From Rhabdochlamydiaceae bacterium (GTDB lineage: Bacteria; Chlamydiota; Chlamydiia; Chlamydiales; Rhabdochlamydiaceae): a DNA stretch of 50,672 bases. Numbering within the stretch: position 1 is the first letter of the stretch; every line of letters starts with the position of its first letter. The stretch lies in the NCBI GenBank assembly GCA_019745395.1, contig JAIETG010000018.1, positions 1-50,672 of the forward strand, in the 5' to 3' direction. The notes under the pieces were generated by a model. That model did not search any database. It worked only from the letters and a program-made list of their open reading frames with translations, and was not told where the DNA came from. This document shows positions 42,590 through 50,672 of the stretch, piece by piece. The position numbers were made by a program, and so were the translations under genes.

Positions 42590-43517
42590 CAGAGATCTCC
42601 AAAGAAGAAAGTGTTAGTTTACCCTGAGAAATGATGTGAGGCGTATTCAGTACATCATTTTCAATAAAGCGATATGGATCAACCCCTAAAGGATGCATAG
42701 GAATGTTGCACCTTTGTAGTAAATGGCAGAGATGAAAAAGGCCAACTCCGCTCTCGTGGCTACTGCTTAGCACGATTTGTGGCATTGTATCAGCAAAAGA
42801 GGTTATGATTTTTTGGATGGTATAAGCGCTTCCTACTAGCATGGGTTTAATGATTAGCGCTCGTAGATGTGGAAGGTGTGGAAGCTTTATGTTTTCTCGT
42901 AGTGTTTCATCTAATGCAAAAGGATAAGGAAATCGAGAGAGATCTTGAGGGTTTTGTACAGGCTCTTCTATGTACTCAAAAGTCTCTTGAGAATAGCGCT
43001 CAAAAAAAGAAAGAACGGTTTGCAAAGGCCATGCTCGATTGATGTCGATTTTTATTTTTATTTTTCCAATCAAAAGATTTAGGATCTGGTGCGCCTCGTG
43101 GCATGAGAGATGAGAGATTTTGACTTTTACATGTTCATATCCTTGGGAGAAAATGAGGGGAATCTGCTTTTTCATTTCTTCAAAATTTGCGCTTAAAAAA
43201 GCGCAAAGAGGATATGTGCAAGGGAGAGAAGGGCAAGAGCTTAGTGTGTAGCACAAAGAGTCGAGTCCAAAAGCGACAGAGGGGCAAAAAGAGTATTGTT
43301 GAAGAACTTTTTCTAAAGAAAAAGGGAGTTTTTTTTGTAAAAAAAGAAGCTCCTTTTCCGCTTCTTCAAGACTCTCTTGACTAAATCCTGGAAGGGGAGA
43401 AACTTCTGCCCAAGCAGATTTTTCTTTTGTTTTTGCATGCAGGAGAAAGCCCTTTTTTTCTTTTGTCAGTGAGCGGATGCGCAAAGAAAAAGGATAGATT
43501 GCAAGCTCTGTGATCAC
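42564..43517 (-). CDS. menC: o-Succinylbenzoate synthase MenC
   Basis: About 317 residues, of the enolase superfamily, which dehydrates SHCHC to o-succinylbenzoate. The active-site signs are in order: HVKVKIS (K-x-K), KIDINRAW (metal Asp), YIEEPVQNP (metal Glu), FALDETL (metal Asp) and ALIIKPMLVG (Lys). The GTG at 43517 is chosen: it overlaps the menA stop as GTGA, a normal coupling pattern; ATG 43529 and TTG 43538 would add a few residues. Overall similarity is typical for divergent MenC. Confidence 0.9.
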   Translation of the reverse strand: MITELAIYPFSLRIRSLTKEKKGFLLHAKTKEKSAWAEVSPLPGFSQESLEEAEKELLFLQKKLPFSLEKVLQQYSFCPSVAFGLDSLCYTLSSCPSLPCTYPLCAFLSANFEEMKKQIPLIFSQGYEHVKVKISHLSCHEAHQILNLLIGKIKIKIDINRAWPLQTVLSFFERYSQETFEYIEEPVQNPQDLSRFPYPFALDETLRENIKLPHLPHLRALIIKPMLVGSAYTIQKIITSFADTMPQIVLSSSHESGVGLFHLCHLLQRCNIPMHPLGVDPYRFIENDVLNTPHIISQGKLTLSSLEISDATSICSI

Positions 43518-44386
43518 AAAGCAATCCATCCTAAGCAAAAGAGAATGTGATAGAGTAAAACCACCTGTCCTGTTTTGGCTAATACAGCATTGAGTTCTTT
43601 AGGGTCTGTATAGGTCAAAACAGATCGCGCGGAAAAACATGCAGGAATGATAAAGAGAAGAGAAATCAGGCAAAAAGGGTGCTGTTTGCAAAATAAGAAT
43701 GGTACTAAGGCCCCTAGTGCTAGGCAAAAGAGATATTCCATTTGTCCAAATCGCTTTCCAAAGCGTACTACCAAGGTTTTTTTGTCTGCCGTAAAATCTT
43801 CTTGCTCATCGCGGATGTTATTGACGACAAGAGGTGTGACAGAAAGCATGCCAGACCCAATCCCTAAGAGAATAGGATCCCATGAAAAAGAAGCAGTTTG
43901 TAAAAAATAGGCTCCCAAGGTTGCTATAGGTCCAAAGAAGAGAAAGACGAAGAGGTCTCCAAGGCCCAAGTAAGCCAAAGGAAAAGGTCCGCCGGTGTAT
44001 AAAACTGCACATAGCAAAGAGATTGCAACTAAGACTGCCATGAAAAAGCCCCCGTACCAGACAAGGCAGCATCCCAGACATGCAGTAATGGTTAAAGAGA
44101 TCATAAGAGCTTTTTTCATTTGATCAAGAGATACGAGACCTGCTTGAGTAACGCGCAAAGGACCTTTACGTTCGTTTGTGTCCGCACCTTTCATGAAATC
44201 AAAATAGTCGTTAGCAAAATTTGCGCAGATCTGTAGCCCTAAAGCAGTTGCTATGGTCATTAAAAATAGCATGGGATGAAAAAATCCTTCAGAAAAAGCT
44301 AGAAGGGTTCCTGTGAGAGCGGGACCAATAGAGATGGGAAGTGTTTTAGGCCGGCTTGCAGCTACCCATATTTGCAAGGTGTTCAT
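43514..44386 (-). CDS. menA: DHNA prenyltransferase MenA (UbiA family)
   Basis: A 290-residue polytopic membrane enzyme that attaches the isoprenoid tail to 1,4-dihydroxy-2-naphthoate. The first aspartate motif is FANDYFDFMKGADTNERKGP, the second VVNNIRDEQEDFTADKKTL; the rest is nine or so hydrophobic segments. AAGGAG precedes the ATG but lies in a hairpin (44395-44410). The start follows menH by 29 bases, and its end overlaps the menC start. Confidence 0.94.
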   Translation of the reverse strand: MNTLQIWVAASRPKTLPISIGPALTGTLLAFSEGFFHPMLFLMTIATALGLQICANFANDYFDFMKGADTNERKGPLRVTQAGLVSLDQMKKALMISLTITACLGCCLVWYGGFFMAVLVAISLLCAVLYTGGPFPLAYLGLGDLFVFLFFGPIATLGAYFLQTASFSWDPILLGIGSGMLSVTPLVVNNIRDEQEDFTADKKTLVVRFGKRFGQMEYLFCLALGALVPFLFCKQHPFCLISLLFIIPACFSARSVLTYTDPKELNAVLAKTGQVVLLYHILFCLGWIAL

Positions 44387-44394
44387 ATAAAAAA

Positions 44395-44410
44395 CTCCTT
44401 TTTTAAGGAG
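44395..44410 (-). promoter_or_regulatory. Hairpin hiding the menA ribosome binding site
   Basis: On the minus strand CTCCTT pairs with AAGGAG around AAAA and is followed by TTTTTT and ATATG. The 3' arm is the menA Shine-Dalgarno sequence. The structure resembles a small terminator, so it might reduce transcription, translation, or both, of menA and the following genes. Confidence 0.5.
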
Positions 44411-44415
44411 GCTGA

Positions 44416-45174
44416 CTATACTGCTTGCAAACTATATCTTGCAGCAAAAAAAGCGATAGCCTCAGCGCATTGGAAAGGATTTTCTAAGTGTGCGGCGTGT
44501 CCAGATAATGGGATGGTTTTTTTTTCAAAAGCAGGCCAGTTCCTATAAAGCTCTACATAGGAAATATCTTCTTCTCCATAAAGAAAAGAAAGGGGGTGTT
44601 GAAAGTTTTGATACAGAGGCTGTTTTGCTAAAGATGCTTGATCTAAAATAGATGCCAGATCATTTGGGTTGTGATAGGCTCGAATGTTCAGAAGATGTTT
44701 TAAAAGTTCTGGGCGTTTTTGTAAGGAGGCAAAGACTTTTTGCTCATACCAAAGAGATAAAAAATCGCTTGATGAAAGAGTAATAAGCCTATTTTGCCAT
44801 GCTAAATCGTTTTGCAGTCGATGATCTCTTAGCTCTTTTGAAGAAAGACCTGGATGTGCCGATAGCGCGATGACTCCTTTTATTTTTTCAGGGTGTTTTT
44901 GTCCAAATCCCAGAGATAGTCTTCCTCCTAAAGAGTATCCGACGAGAATTGCATTTGGCCATTGTTGTAGGGCAAGCTCTACTTCTAAATGGATATTTTG
45001 ACTATGAGAAGATTTTCCGTGAGCTGGAAGATCGATGGCAATACACTCATACTCTTTTTGTAAAAGAGTAATGACAGGCATCCAATCTACACGAGACCCT
45101 AAAAACCCATGTAAAAAAACAAGAGGATAGGGTTTTTTTATGCTAGTATTTCCAAAGGTCTCATAAAAAAGCAT
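44416..45174 (-). CDS. menH: SHCHC synthase MenH (alpha/beta hydrolase)
   Basis: A 252-residue alpha/beta hydrolase. The oxyanion and nucleophile region YPLVFLHGFLGSRVDWMPV is followed by LVGYSLGGRLSLGFGQKHPE (catalytic serine in GYSLGG) and the late GHAAHLENPFQCAEAIAFFA (catalytic histidine). These fit MenH, which removes pyruvate from SEPHCHC to give SHCHC. Location directly after menD supports this; alpha/beta hydrolases otherwise vary widely. The start overlaps the menD end by 14 bases. Confidence 0.88.
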   Translation of the reverse strand: MLFYETFGNTSIKKPYPLVFLHGFLGSRVDWMPVITLLQKEYECIAIDLPAHGKSSHSQNIHLEVELALQQWPNAILVGYSLGGRLSLGFGQKHPEKIKGVIALSAHPGLSSKELRDHRLQNDLAWQNRLITLSSSDFLSLWYEQKVFASLQKRPELLKHLLNIRAYHNPNDLASILDQASLAKQPLYQNFQHPLSFLYGEEDISYVELYRNWPAFEKKTIPLSGHAAHLENPFQCAEAIAFFAARYSLQAV

Positions 45175-46870
45175 AAAAGGCCTTTTTAGCAGCTTCTTTA
45201 ATCAATGTGTGATGTTCTACGTTGAGAGTTCTTTCTGTGCAATATTCTATCAAACAGCTGTTTCCTCTTTCTTGTGCGGTATTCCAAGTGCTTTGCCATT
45301 GCTCCCAGGAAGTGACTTTGTAATACGGCAAAGAAAACATTTTAGCGACATGTTCAAAAGAGTAGTCGTGAGCAGTGGCAATGAGTGACTCAAAAAGTTC
45401 TTTTTTTTCCGCAACGGGTAAGAAAGAAAAGATTCCACCGCCTTGATTGTTGATTACAATCAGGAAGGTGGGAGAGTTGCTTTTATGTACTAAAGCAAAG
45501 GAATTAAGATCGTGAAGGGTGGCAAGATCTCCTAATAAAGCAATGAGGGGTTTTTGTAGTCCTCTTGCAATTCCTGCAGCAGTTGCGATGTTTCCATCAA
45601 TTCCGGAAACGCCTCGATTAGAGAAAATTTGGCAGCTGCCTTTTGCAGGATATAAAAGCAAATCGGCATCTCGGATTGGCATACTGCTGGAAAGATACAA
45701 AGAATAATCAGAGCCTTTTTCTTGTAAGAAGAAAAAAAGTGCGGGCTCCGATATGGTTTGAGATTCCTCAAAATGTATTTGTAGAGCTTGGGAAACTGCG
45801 ATCGCAGCATTTTTCCATAAAGAAATCCAAGAACAAGAAGTTGCAGAAGAAAGATGGGGAAGTATAAGGTTACAGAAAAGATCTGTCTTACATTCCATTC
45901 TATAAGAGACTTTATGGAGAGGATCCTGCCTTAAAGGGTGATCGGTAACGAGAAAATAAGGGGCATTTTGACTTTGGATCCATTGCAGAATTGCTTTGGA
46001 GACAAAGCGATTTCCTATTTGTAAAATAACGTCTGCATGAGCCTTCACAGAGGAAAGGACTAGCTCGGCATGCTGGATGTGACAGAGATGATTGCCGATT
46101 TGTCTTCCGCCAGAAATGATATCGGAAATAATGGGCCATTGGAGCTTTTCTGCTAACTGGAGAAAGGGCTTGATGTCTTGCTCTGCAAGAGCATCCGATC
46201 CTAAGAGGATAACACCTTTTTCAGCTTTAGAAAGAAGCTTTCCCCATTTTAGAAAGGAGCTTTCCATGGGAATTGGCTGTCCTGGTTCATAGGAGCAAGA
46301 AGTATGAAAATATTCTTCAAGAGGACTGGTGTGAATAAAAGGTTCACGTATGATGCAGTTGATGTGAACTGGTCCTTTGGGGGCATGTAAGCATCGATCG
46401 ACTGCATAGGCCAGAGTGGATGCAATATAGGCGTCAGATACCATGCTATCGCAAAGAGCGAGGTCTACTTCCCATCTTGTGCAGGAAGAGAAAATTTTGA
46501 TGTGATCTGCTGTTTGGTTCGCTCCGCAGTCTCTAAGTTCAGGGGGACGGTCTGCAGATAAAAGAAGAAGAGGAACTCGACTTGCGTGAGCTTCCATAAG
46601 AGCTGGGAAAAGATTTGCAACGGCAGTTCCTGTTGTAACCAGTAATACAACTGGTGCATAAGAAAGAGATTTGGAAAGACCTAAAGCATAAAATCCTAGT
46701 CCTCTTTCATCAAAATGAACCGATGCTTGAACTTTAGGATGCTCTCCAATTGCTAAAGCTAAAGGAGTTGAGCGAGAGCCTGGGGCTATGCAAAAATGGG
46801 AGATTCCTTGTTGGTATAAGGTGTCAATGACAAGGCGAGCTCTTTGCGCTGCAAAAGCGGTTAAAGACAT
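45161..46870 (-). CDS. menD: SEPHCHC synthase MenD
   Basis: A thiamin-diphosphate enzyme of about 569 residues that adds a succinyl unit from 2-oxoglutarate to isochorismate. The N-terminal domain begins QGISHFCIAPGSRSTPLALA with SVHFDERGLGFYALGLSKS, then VVLLVTTGTAVANLFPALME. The C-terminal ThDP-binding part has IALLGDLATLHDLNSFALV and FLIVINNQGGGIFSFLP. Length fits MenD. ATG 46870 is preferred over TTG 46882, because TTGGAG stands upstream at the right distance. It overlaps menF by 10 bases. Confidence 0.94.
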   Translation of the reverse strand: MSLTAFAAQRARLVIDTLYQQGISHFCIAPGSRSTPLALAIGEHPKVQASVHFDERGLGFYALGLSKSLSYAPVVLLVTTGTAVANLFPALMEAHASRVPLLLLSADRPPELRDCGANQTADHIKIFSSCTRWEVDLALCDSMVSDAYIASTLAYAVDRCLHAPKGPVHINCIIREPFIHTSPLEEYFHTSCSYEPGQPIPMESSFLKWGKLLSKAEKGVILLGSDALAEQDIKPFLQLAEKLQWPIISDIISGGRQIGNHLCHIQHAELVLSSVKAHADVILQIGNRFVSKAILQWIQSQNAPYFLVTDHPLRQDPLHKVSYRMECKTDLFCNLILPHLSSATSCSWISLWKNAAIAVSQALQIHFEESQTISEPALFFFLQEKGSDYSLYLSSSMPIRDADLLLYPAKGSCQIFSNRGVSGIDGNIATAAGIARGLQKPLIALLGDLATLHDLNSFALVHKSNSPTFLIVINNQGGGIFSFLPVAEKKELFESLIATAHDYSFEHVAKMFSLPYYKVTSWEQWQSTWNTAQERGNSCLIEYCTERTLNVEHHTLIKEAAKKAFYAFL

Positions 46871-48006
46871 GAGGGACTCCAATGTGCGATTTTACTCTCT
46901 AGTTCTAGCCATTCTAGATGCGATTGAGATCCTTGAACTATCCCAACTCCTGCATAGGCATGAAGAAATGTTGATTCGATTAATGCAGAGCGGATGGTGA
47001 CTGCAAATGAAGATTCTTCCTTAGAGATCCATCCCATAGCCCCCGCGTAGAGACCTCGATCAAATGGCTCTAAAGAAAACAATCTTTCTAAAGAAGATTT
47101 TTCAGGGTATCCTCCTACTGCAGGAGTGGGATGTAGAAGAGTAAGCAACTCTTTATCTAGAACTTCGGGTTTAAGTTTTCCTTTTAACCGATAGCGTAAG
47201 TGTTGTAGATGGGAAGTCTGGATGAGAGATGATGTTTTTTCTGAGGAAAAACTTTCACAGCAGGCAGAAAGAATTTTTTCTAGAAATAGTTTTACGTATT
47301 CTACTTCCCGATGTTCTTTGTTTCCTTTTTGTAACATACTTATAGAGCTATCACGTTTTTGTGTCCCAGCTATGGATTCCGTCTCAATCTCTCTTTTTTT
47401 TCTCTGATATAAATTTTCAGGGGTAGCTCCTAAAAACAAAGAAGAGGGGGTCATTTGCCAAGCAAAGACCGTAGAAGATTTGGACGTGTGTAAAAGATGT
47501 GAAAGCCAGGCAAAAGGATCTCCTTCTCTTATAAAGCTTGTTTTGCGTGCTAAGACGAGCTTTTGGATTTCTTGCCTTTGAATCGAGCTCAAAACGTCTT
47601 CTACTGCGGTCTGCCATGCTTCATAAGATGGGAAGTGGATGGGATCTGGCTCTAATTTTATAGATTTTAAGAGGGGCGAGGTTTTGGCTAAAATAGAGGG
47701 GTTGCCTCGAACCCTTCTGATGGTTTTATTTTGCGATTGGATGATCTCTATCTGGGGAAGAAAGAAGAAACAAGAGGGGAAATCTTTCCAATGAGGGTCT
47801 TTCCTGATAGAGGGAAAAGATATTGCTCCGTAGAGCCTATCTGAGGAGAGCTCTGTGGGGATGTGGGAAAAGCATTCTAAAGCCCCCAAAGCTGCTACTT
47901 CATCACCGGTCTCTCTGCATTTTTGATACCATTTGGGAAACAGAGGTTGATTTGCTAGATAGGAGGGGAAATCGATTGGATCGATCTCTTGCTCAGACAC
48001 AGTCAT
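46861..48006 (-). CDS. menF: Isochorismate synthase MenF
   Basis: A 381-residue chorismate-binding enzyme, the first step towards menaquinone. Signs are LVLARKTSF, ESIAGTQKRDSS, NKEHREVEYVKLFLEKIL, LLTLLHPTPAVGGYPEKSSL and DRGLYAGAMGWI, the usual C-terminal pattern of isochorismate and anthranilate synthases. The start forms a four-base overlap with the menG stop. Position next to menD favours MenF over EntC; no siderophore genes are in the window. Confidence 0.92.
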   Translation of the reverse strand: MTVSEQEIDPIDFPSYLANQPLFPKWYQKCRETGDEVAALGALECFSHIPTELSSDRLYGAISFPSIRKDPHWKDFPSCFFFLPQIEIIQSQNKTIRRVRGNPSILAKTSPLLKSIKLEPDPIHFPSYEAWQTAVEDVLSSIQRQEIQKLVLARKTSFIREGDPFAWLSHLLHTSKSSTVFAWQMTPSSLFLGATPENLYQRKKREIETESIAGTQKRDSSISMLQKGNKEHREVEYVKLFLEKILSACCESFSSEKTSSLIQTSHLQHLRYRLKGKLKPEVLDKELLTLLHPTPAVGGYPEKSSLERLFSLEPFDRGLYAGAMGWISKEESSFAVTIRSALIESTFLHAYAGVGIVQGSQSHLEWLELESKIAHWSPSCL

Positions 48007-48713
48007 AAACGCTTTCCTGCCTCATAAATAGATACTACCCCTAAAGTCAGAGGATTGCATGAGGTTTTATCAAAGCCAGCTTTTTGCAAAAGCTCGCAAA
48101 AAGTATTTCCAGAAGGAAAGCTTTCTGCAGTCTGATGAAGATAGTCGTAAGCGCTTTTTTGTTTAGAGATCCATCCTCCAATACGAGGGAGGATCTTTTG
48201 CAAATACATCCCATGCATCTTTTGTAAGAGCTTATTCTCAGGAAGAGATGTCTCTAAAATTAGAGCCTTTCCTCCCGGTTTTAAGACTCTTAAGATTTCT
48301 TTTAAGCAAGCGTTTACATCTACGACGTTGCGAATTCCAAAGGAGATGGTTACACAATGAAATGTCTCGTCTGCGTAGGGAATTTCTAAAGCACTCGCTG
48401 TTTTAAGTTCTATTTTGTTTGCAAAAGCGGTTTTCTGGATTTTTTTCTTTGCTTGCAAGAGCATCTCTTCAGATAGGTCAATTCCGACAATTTTGTCTAT
48501 ATGAGGGGATTTTTGCAGTAAAGAGAGGGCTTGATCTGCTGTTCCTGTTGCGCAATCTAATAGCATCAGGTTCTTGCCTAGAGGTAAGAAAGAGGCCATT
48601 TTGCCCCTCCAGTAGAGGTCGAGTCCAAAGGTCATCCAGCGATTTACTCGGTCATAGGTTGGAGAAATGGTATCAAACATTTTCCAGATTTCTTTTCGTG
48701 AGAGGTCGGTCAT
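48003..48713 (-). CDS. menG: Demethylmenaquinone methyltransferase MenG/UbiE
   Basis: A 236-residue SAM-dependent methyltransferase, last step of menaquinone synthesis, and first gene of the minus-strand men operon. The N-terminus has WKMFDTISPTYDRVNRWMTF, the SAM sites are LLDCATGTADQALSLL and VGIDLSEEMLLQAKKKI, and the family signs are VTISFGIRNVVDVNACLKEI and PGGKALILETSLPEN. Enzymes of this type can also methylate ubiquinone precursors; the operon points to menaquinone. Confidence 0.93.
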   Translation of the reverse strand: MTDLSRKEIWKMFDTISPTYDRVNRWMTFGLDLYWRGKMASFLPLGKNLMLLDCATGTADQALSLLQKSPHIDKIVGIDLSEEMLLQAKKKIQKTAFANKIELKTASALEIPYADETFHCVTISFGIRNVVDVNACLKEILRVLKPGGKALILETSLPENKLLQKMHGMYLQKILPRIGGWISKQKSAYDYLHQTAESFPSGNTFCELLQKAGFDKTSCNPLTLGVVSIYEAGKRL

Positions 48714-48901
48714 TTTCGTATTTTTCCTCTATAAAACAATGAAGCTCCTTGGTTTAGCATATCCTCTCCCAAAAATGCTACAATTATTTTTTTGTTTCGA
48801 TGTTTTATTTCGATTGATTGTTTTTGTTTTGTTTTTGTATAATGCTTATTTAGGTTAGTTATATAATTGTTTTTAACAGTTTCGTTTAATGTGTGGATGC
48901 G

Positions 48902-49360
48902 ATGAGTGATATGTTTGCCACTTCTGTCAGTGCAGGATTGATTCCTCCTCAGTCTTCTCAAGGCCCTAAGGAAAACCTTTCCGGGGCTGCGAGGGGAGAT
49001 AGGCTTTCACGTGTATTTGAAACTTCGGCAAAACCTGTTGTTTTGCCTGTTTCCGCGGCTCTTAGAAGCGAAGCTTCTGTAGAAAAAACAGAAGAGAATG
49101 TTTATCATGTAGAAGGTGTTATAGAGGCTGGATTAGATTCCGAAGAGGAATTTGCTGAAACACCTGATCCTGAGGAGCAAGAAGAGAAAGAGGAGCTTAA
49201 TGAGTCTTCTCCAGACAACAAGCCTGCGATGGAAGCTGGAGATTTTAGCGACGAAGAGGAAAAAGAAAAGAATTCGGAAGAAAAGACAGATGAAAAAATC
49301 CGCCGTAAAGAGTCTAAAGCTTTACAAAAAGCTAAGGCTATTTTGCTTCAAAATTATTAA
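48902..49360 (+). CDS. Acidic disordered protein, unknown function
   Basis: About 152 residues from ATG 48902 (GTG 48893 would add three). The N-terminal part is Ser, Ala and Gly-rich; the middle is very acidic (EEFAETPDPEEQEEKEELNE) and the end is basic (IRRKESKALQKAKAILLQNY). No domain or membrane segment. Such proteins are hard to classify and may be secreted or chaperone-bound. The ribosome binding site is weak, and the gene is divergent from menG. Likely real because of the consistent composition; function unknown. Confidence 0.6.
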   Translation: MSDMFATSVSAGLIPPQSSQGPKENLSGAARGDRLSRVFETSAKPVVLPVSAALRSEASVEKTEENVYHVEGVIEAGLDSEEEFAETPDPEEQEEKEELNESSPDNKPAMEAGDFSDEEEKEKNSEEKTDEKIRRKESKALQKAKAILLQNY

Positions 49361-49425
49361 TATTTAATTGTTTAGATTGTCGTAGATATCTGCCTCAGCT
49401 CAGAGGTTCAAGGTTTTGTATAAAG

Positions 49426-49533
49426 TTTTCCCAGCATCCACTCGTTTGGTAAACGGCATTTTTAGCTATTGCGAGCTAAAAAAGCTGTTTTCGTTTCTTC
49501 CGGGGCACGTTCTCGCGACCGGATGCTGAGAAA
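49426..49533. other. Folded intergenic element between convergent genes
   Basis: CAGCATCC (49432-49439) pairs with GGATGCTG (49521-49528), and the stem extends outward with one mismatch (TTTC with GAAA). Inside are hairpins CGTTT-GGT-AAACG (49443-49455) and a nine-base stem TTTTTAGCT with AGCTAAAAA (49459-49482, loop ATTGCG), and a possible third (49500-49520). It may be a bidirectional terminator or a structured RNA; the closed outer stem is unusual for a simple terminator. Confidence 0.45.
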
Positions 49534-49550
49534 CACAGTTTATATTCTTT

Positions 49551-50447
49551 TTACTTCCTTTCAGTTCGAGTGAAACGTTCAACGTGAGATAGCTTCTGAA
49601 TCATTTCTTGCTCGATTGTTTCAATAAATTTTTGCTGTTCTTTAGCGGGCATTGCCCAAAATCTTCCTGGAGGAATATTTTTTTCTAATAAGAGTTCTTC
49701 GATGAGAAATTTATGCTGATCATTTGGGAGTTTTTCTAAGAAAGCCGTTAAGGAGCTGCCTCGCAACTGCAAATGATTTTTCGATAAAAGGTAGGGAGCC
49801 ATGCAGATAAGTTTTCGAACGTTTTTGCAAACGCCTTGAAACTGTTCTTGTGTTATCCCGATAGATTCTTTTTTTGCCAGTACTAGGGCTTTTTCTGCGT
49901 TATTTAGAGGACATGATGTTGATTGTGCAGGAGCGTCATCAAGAGATTCTGTAGGGGTAATAAATCCAGAATTATCATTATTTGAGAAAAAATTAGCCGC
50001 TTCTTGAGCATCTTGAAATGTATCGAAAAACTCTTGGTCTTCATTTTCTGGTAAAGCTTCTTTGAGTCTCTGTGAAGCCTTGGTAAGATCCTCTTGAATT
50101 GCTTGATCTAACTTTTCTGGGCCTAATGTTCTAAAAATGTGAGCGCTAAAGCTTGTCGTCTCATCTTCGGAGGGAGGGGTTGGAATCTCATGGTCTTCTG
50201 TGTTTTTATGAATAGTAGTTTGCGTTCTAGAAATCTGAGGCAGTCCTACGGCGTCAAAGAGGATTGAAAAGGCTAGAAAAGTAGCTTCGGTGACAATAGA
50301 TCTATCTGTTAGAGAATTTGATGTTTCAGAGGGGTATTGAGAGAAGATGTATCCAATAACGAAAAAAGCTGCAATCCCTGCCATGATTTTGGTTTCAGGT
50401 CTCCAGTGAGAATGGTCGATGTTTAAATTTGGAGATAATTCAATCAT
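49551..50447 (-). CDS. Membrane protein of unknown function
   Basis: A 298-residue protein. Hydrophobic stretches lie near 22-39 (IMAGIAAFFVIGYIFSQY) and 50-68 (SIVTEATFLAFSILFDAVGL region), then a long acidic and polar stretch (about 80-180), and a helical C-terminal half (about 185-298) with FLEKLPNDQHKFLIEELLLE. I recognise no family. The paired hydrophobic segments near the N-terminus, followed by a soluble tail, resemble inclusion-membrane-type proteins, but this is only a shape. It ends 191 bases past the end of the convergent acidic gene. Confidence 0.65.
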   Translation of the reverse strand: MIELSPNLNIDHSHWRPETKIMAGIAAFFVIGYIFSQYPSETSNSLTDRSIVTEATFLAFSILFDAVGLPQISRTQTTIHKNTEDHEIPTPPSEDETTSFSAHIFRTLGPEKLDQAIQEDLTKASQRLKEALPENEDQEFFDTFQDAQEAANFFSNNDNSGFITPTESLDDAPAQSTSCPLNNAEKALVLAKKESIGITQEQFQGVCKNVRKLICMAPYLLSKNHLQLRGSSLTAFLEKLPNDQHKFLIEELLLEKNIPPGRFWAMPAKEQQKFIETIEQEMIQKLSHVERFTRTERK

Positions 50448-50672
50448 TGCTATTTCCAGTTTAGATTGTAAGTAAGATTATATCAAATAATTAATTGTAT
50501 GTAAACTTTATGTTTTTATTTATTGCAAGTGTCGCTTTTTAGTGTCTGTAAATCATTAATTTTTAGTTGCTAACAAGGTAGCTACGATGTAACAGCTCTG
50601 TACAGGACAAAAAAACTCCAACTCTCCTAACATGCTAATTCACAAGTCGTTAGCAGCTTGACAATTTTCAGG

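Noticed and set aside
49432-49528. Possible tRNA or tRNA-like cloverleaf
   Set aside because: The outer stem resembles an acceptor stem, but no T-loop consensus or anticodon loop was found on either strand.
1-50672. CRISPR array, rRNA or tRNA genes
   Set aside because: No regular short repeats with spacers, and no rRNA- or tRNA-like conserved sequence seen by eye in any intergenic region.

Overview
The window looks like a chromosomal piece of a bacterium of the phylum Chlamydiota, probably outside the family Chlamydiaceae. The evidence is a glgX gene divergent from a Slc1/CT043-like type III secretion chaperone, a second-type dnaA next to yidC, a PP2C phosphatase next to a cysteine desulfurase, low GC, and many short membrane or disordered proteins of unknown function. 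A complete-looking block of classical menaquinone (men) genes and an alpha2-type glycyl-tRNA synthetase are unlike Chlamydia trachomatis. I cannot name the species.

Bases 1-6650 are an accessory region. Remnants of at least three insertion-sequence families (IS30, IS3/IS407-like, IS1380-like) surround three transferase-like genes whose products all begin with a signal peptide: a GT2 glycosyltransferase, a GT11 fucosyltransferase and a sulfotransferase-like P-loop protein. Two inverted repeats (about 72 and 105 bp) mark rearrangement. A small exported protein closes the region.

Bases 6685-15254 (minus strand) hold glycyl-tRNA synthetase, a DUF234-type ATPase with a palindrome in its leader, cysteine desulfurase, PP2C phosphatase, an exported serpin, a CPBP membrane protease, a lipoprotein and a small gene broken by a seven-A run. 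Next come glgX and, divergently, the Slc1-like chaperone, which ends in a strong terminator.

Bases 18378-31851 are the most striking part: a tightly packed minus-strand operon of five genes. A 3305-residue protein with a SecA/DExD-like ATPase core of the DUF3638/DUF3645 type (best known from giant eukaryotic proteins) sits between two pairs of small membrane proteins. All four small proteins share one plan: two membrane segments, a loop with two cysteines, and a C-terminal helical domain. I think this is an undescribed membrane-linked ATPase system.

Bases 32284-39095 carry dnaA2, yidC, a TPR protein and two disordered proteins that may be effectors. Bases 39416-48713 hold menaquinone synthesis: a hotdog thioesterase (likely menI) and a DUF1186-like protein on the plus strand, then menG-menF-menD-menH-menA-menC-menE in overlapping order on the minus strand; menB is absent. 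The end holds an acidic protein, a folded convergent intergenic element and a membrane protein of unknown function.
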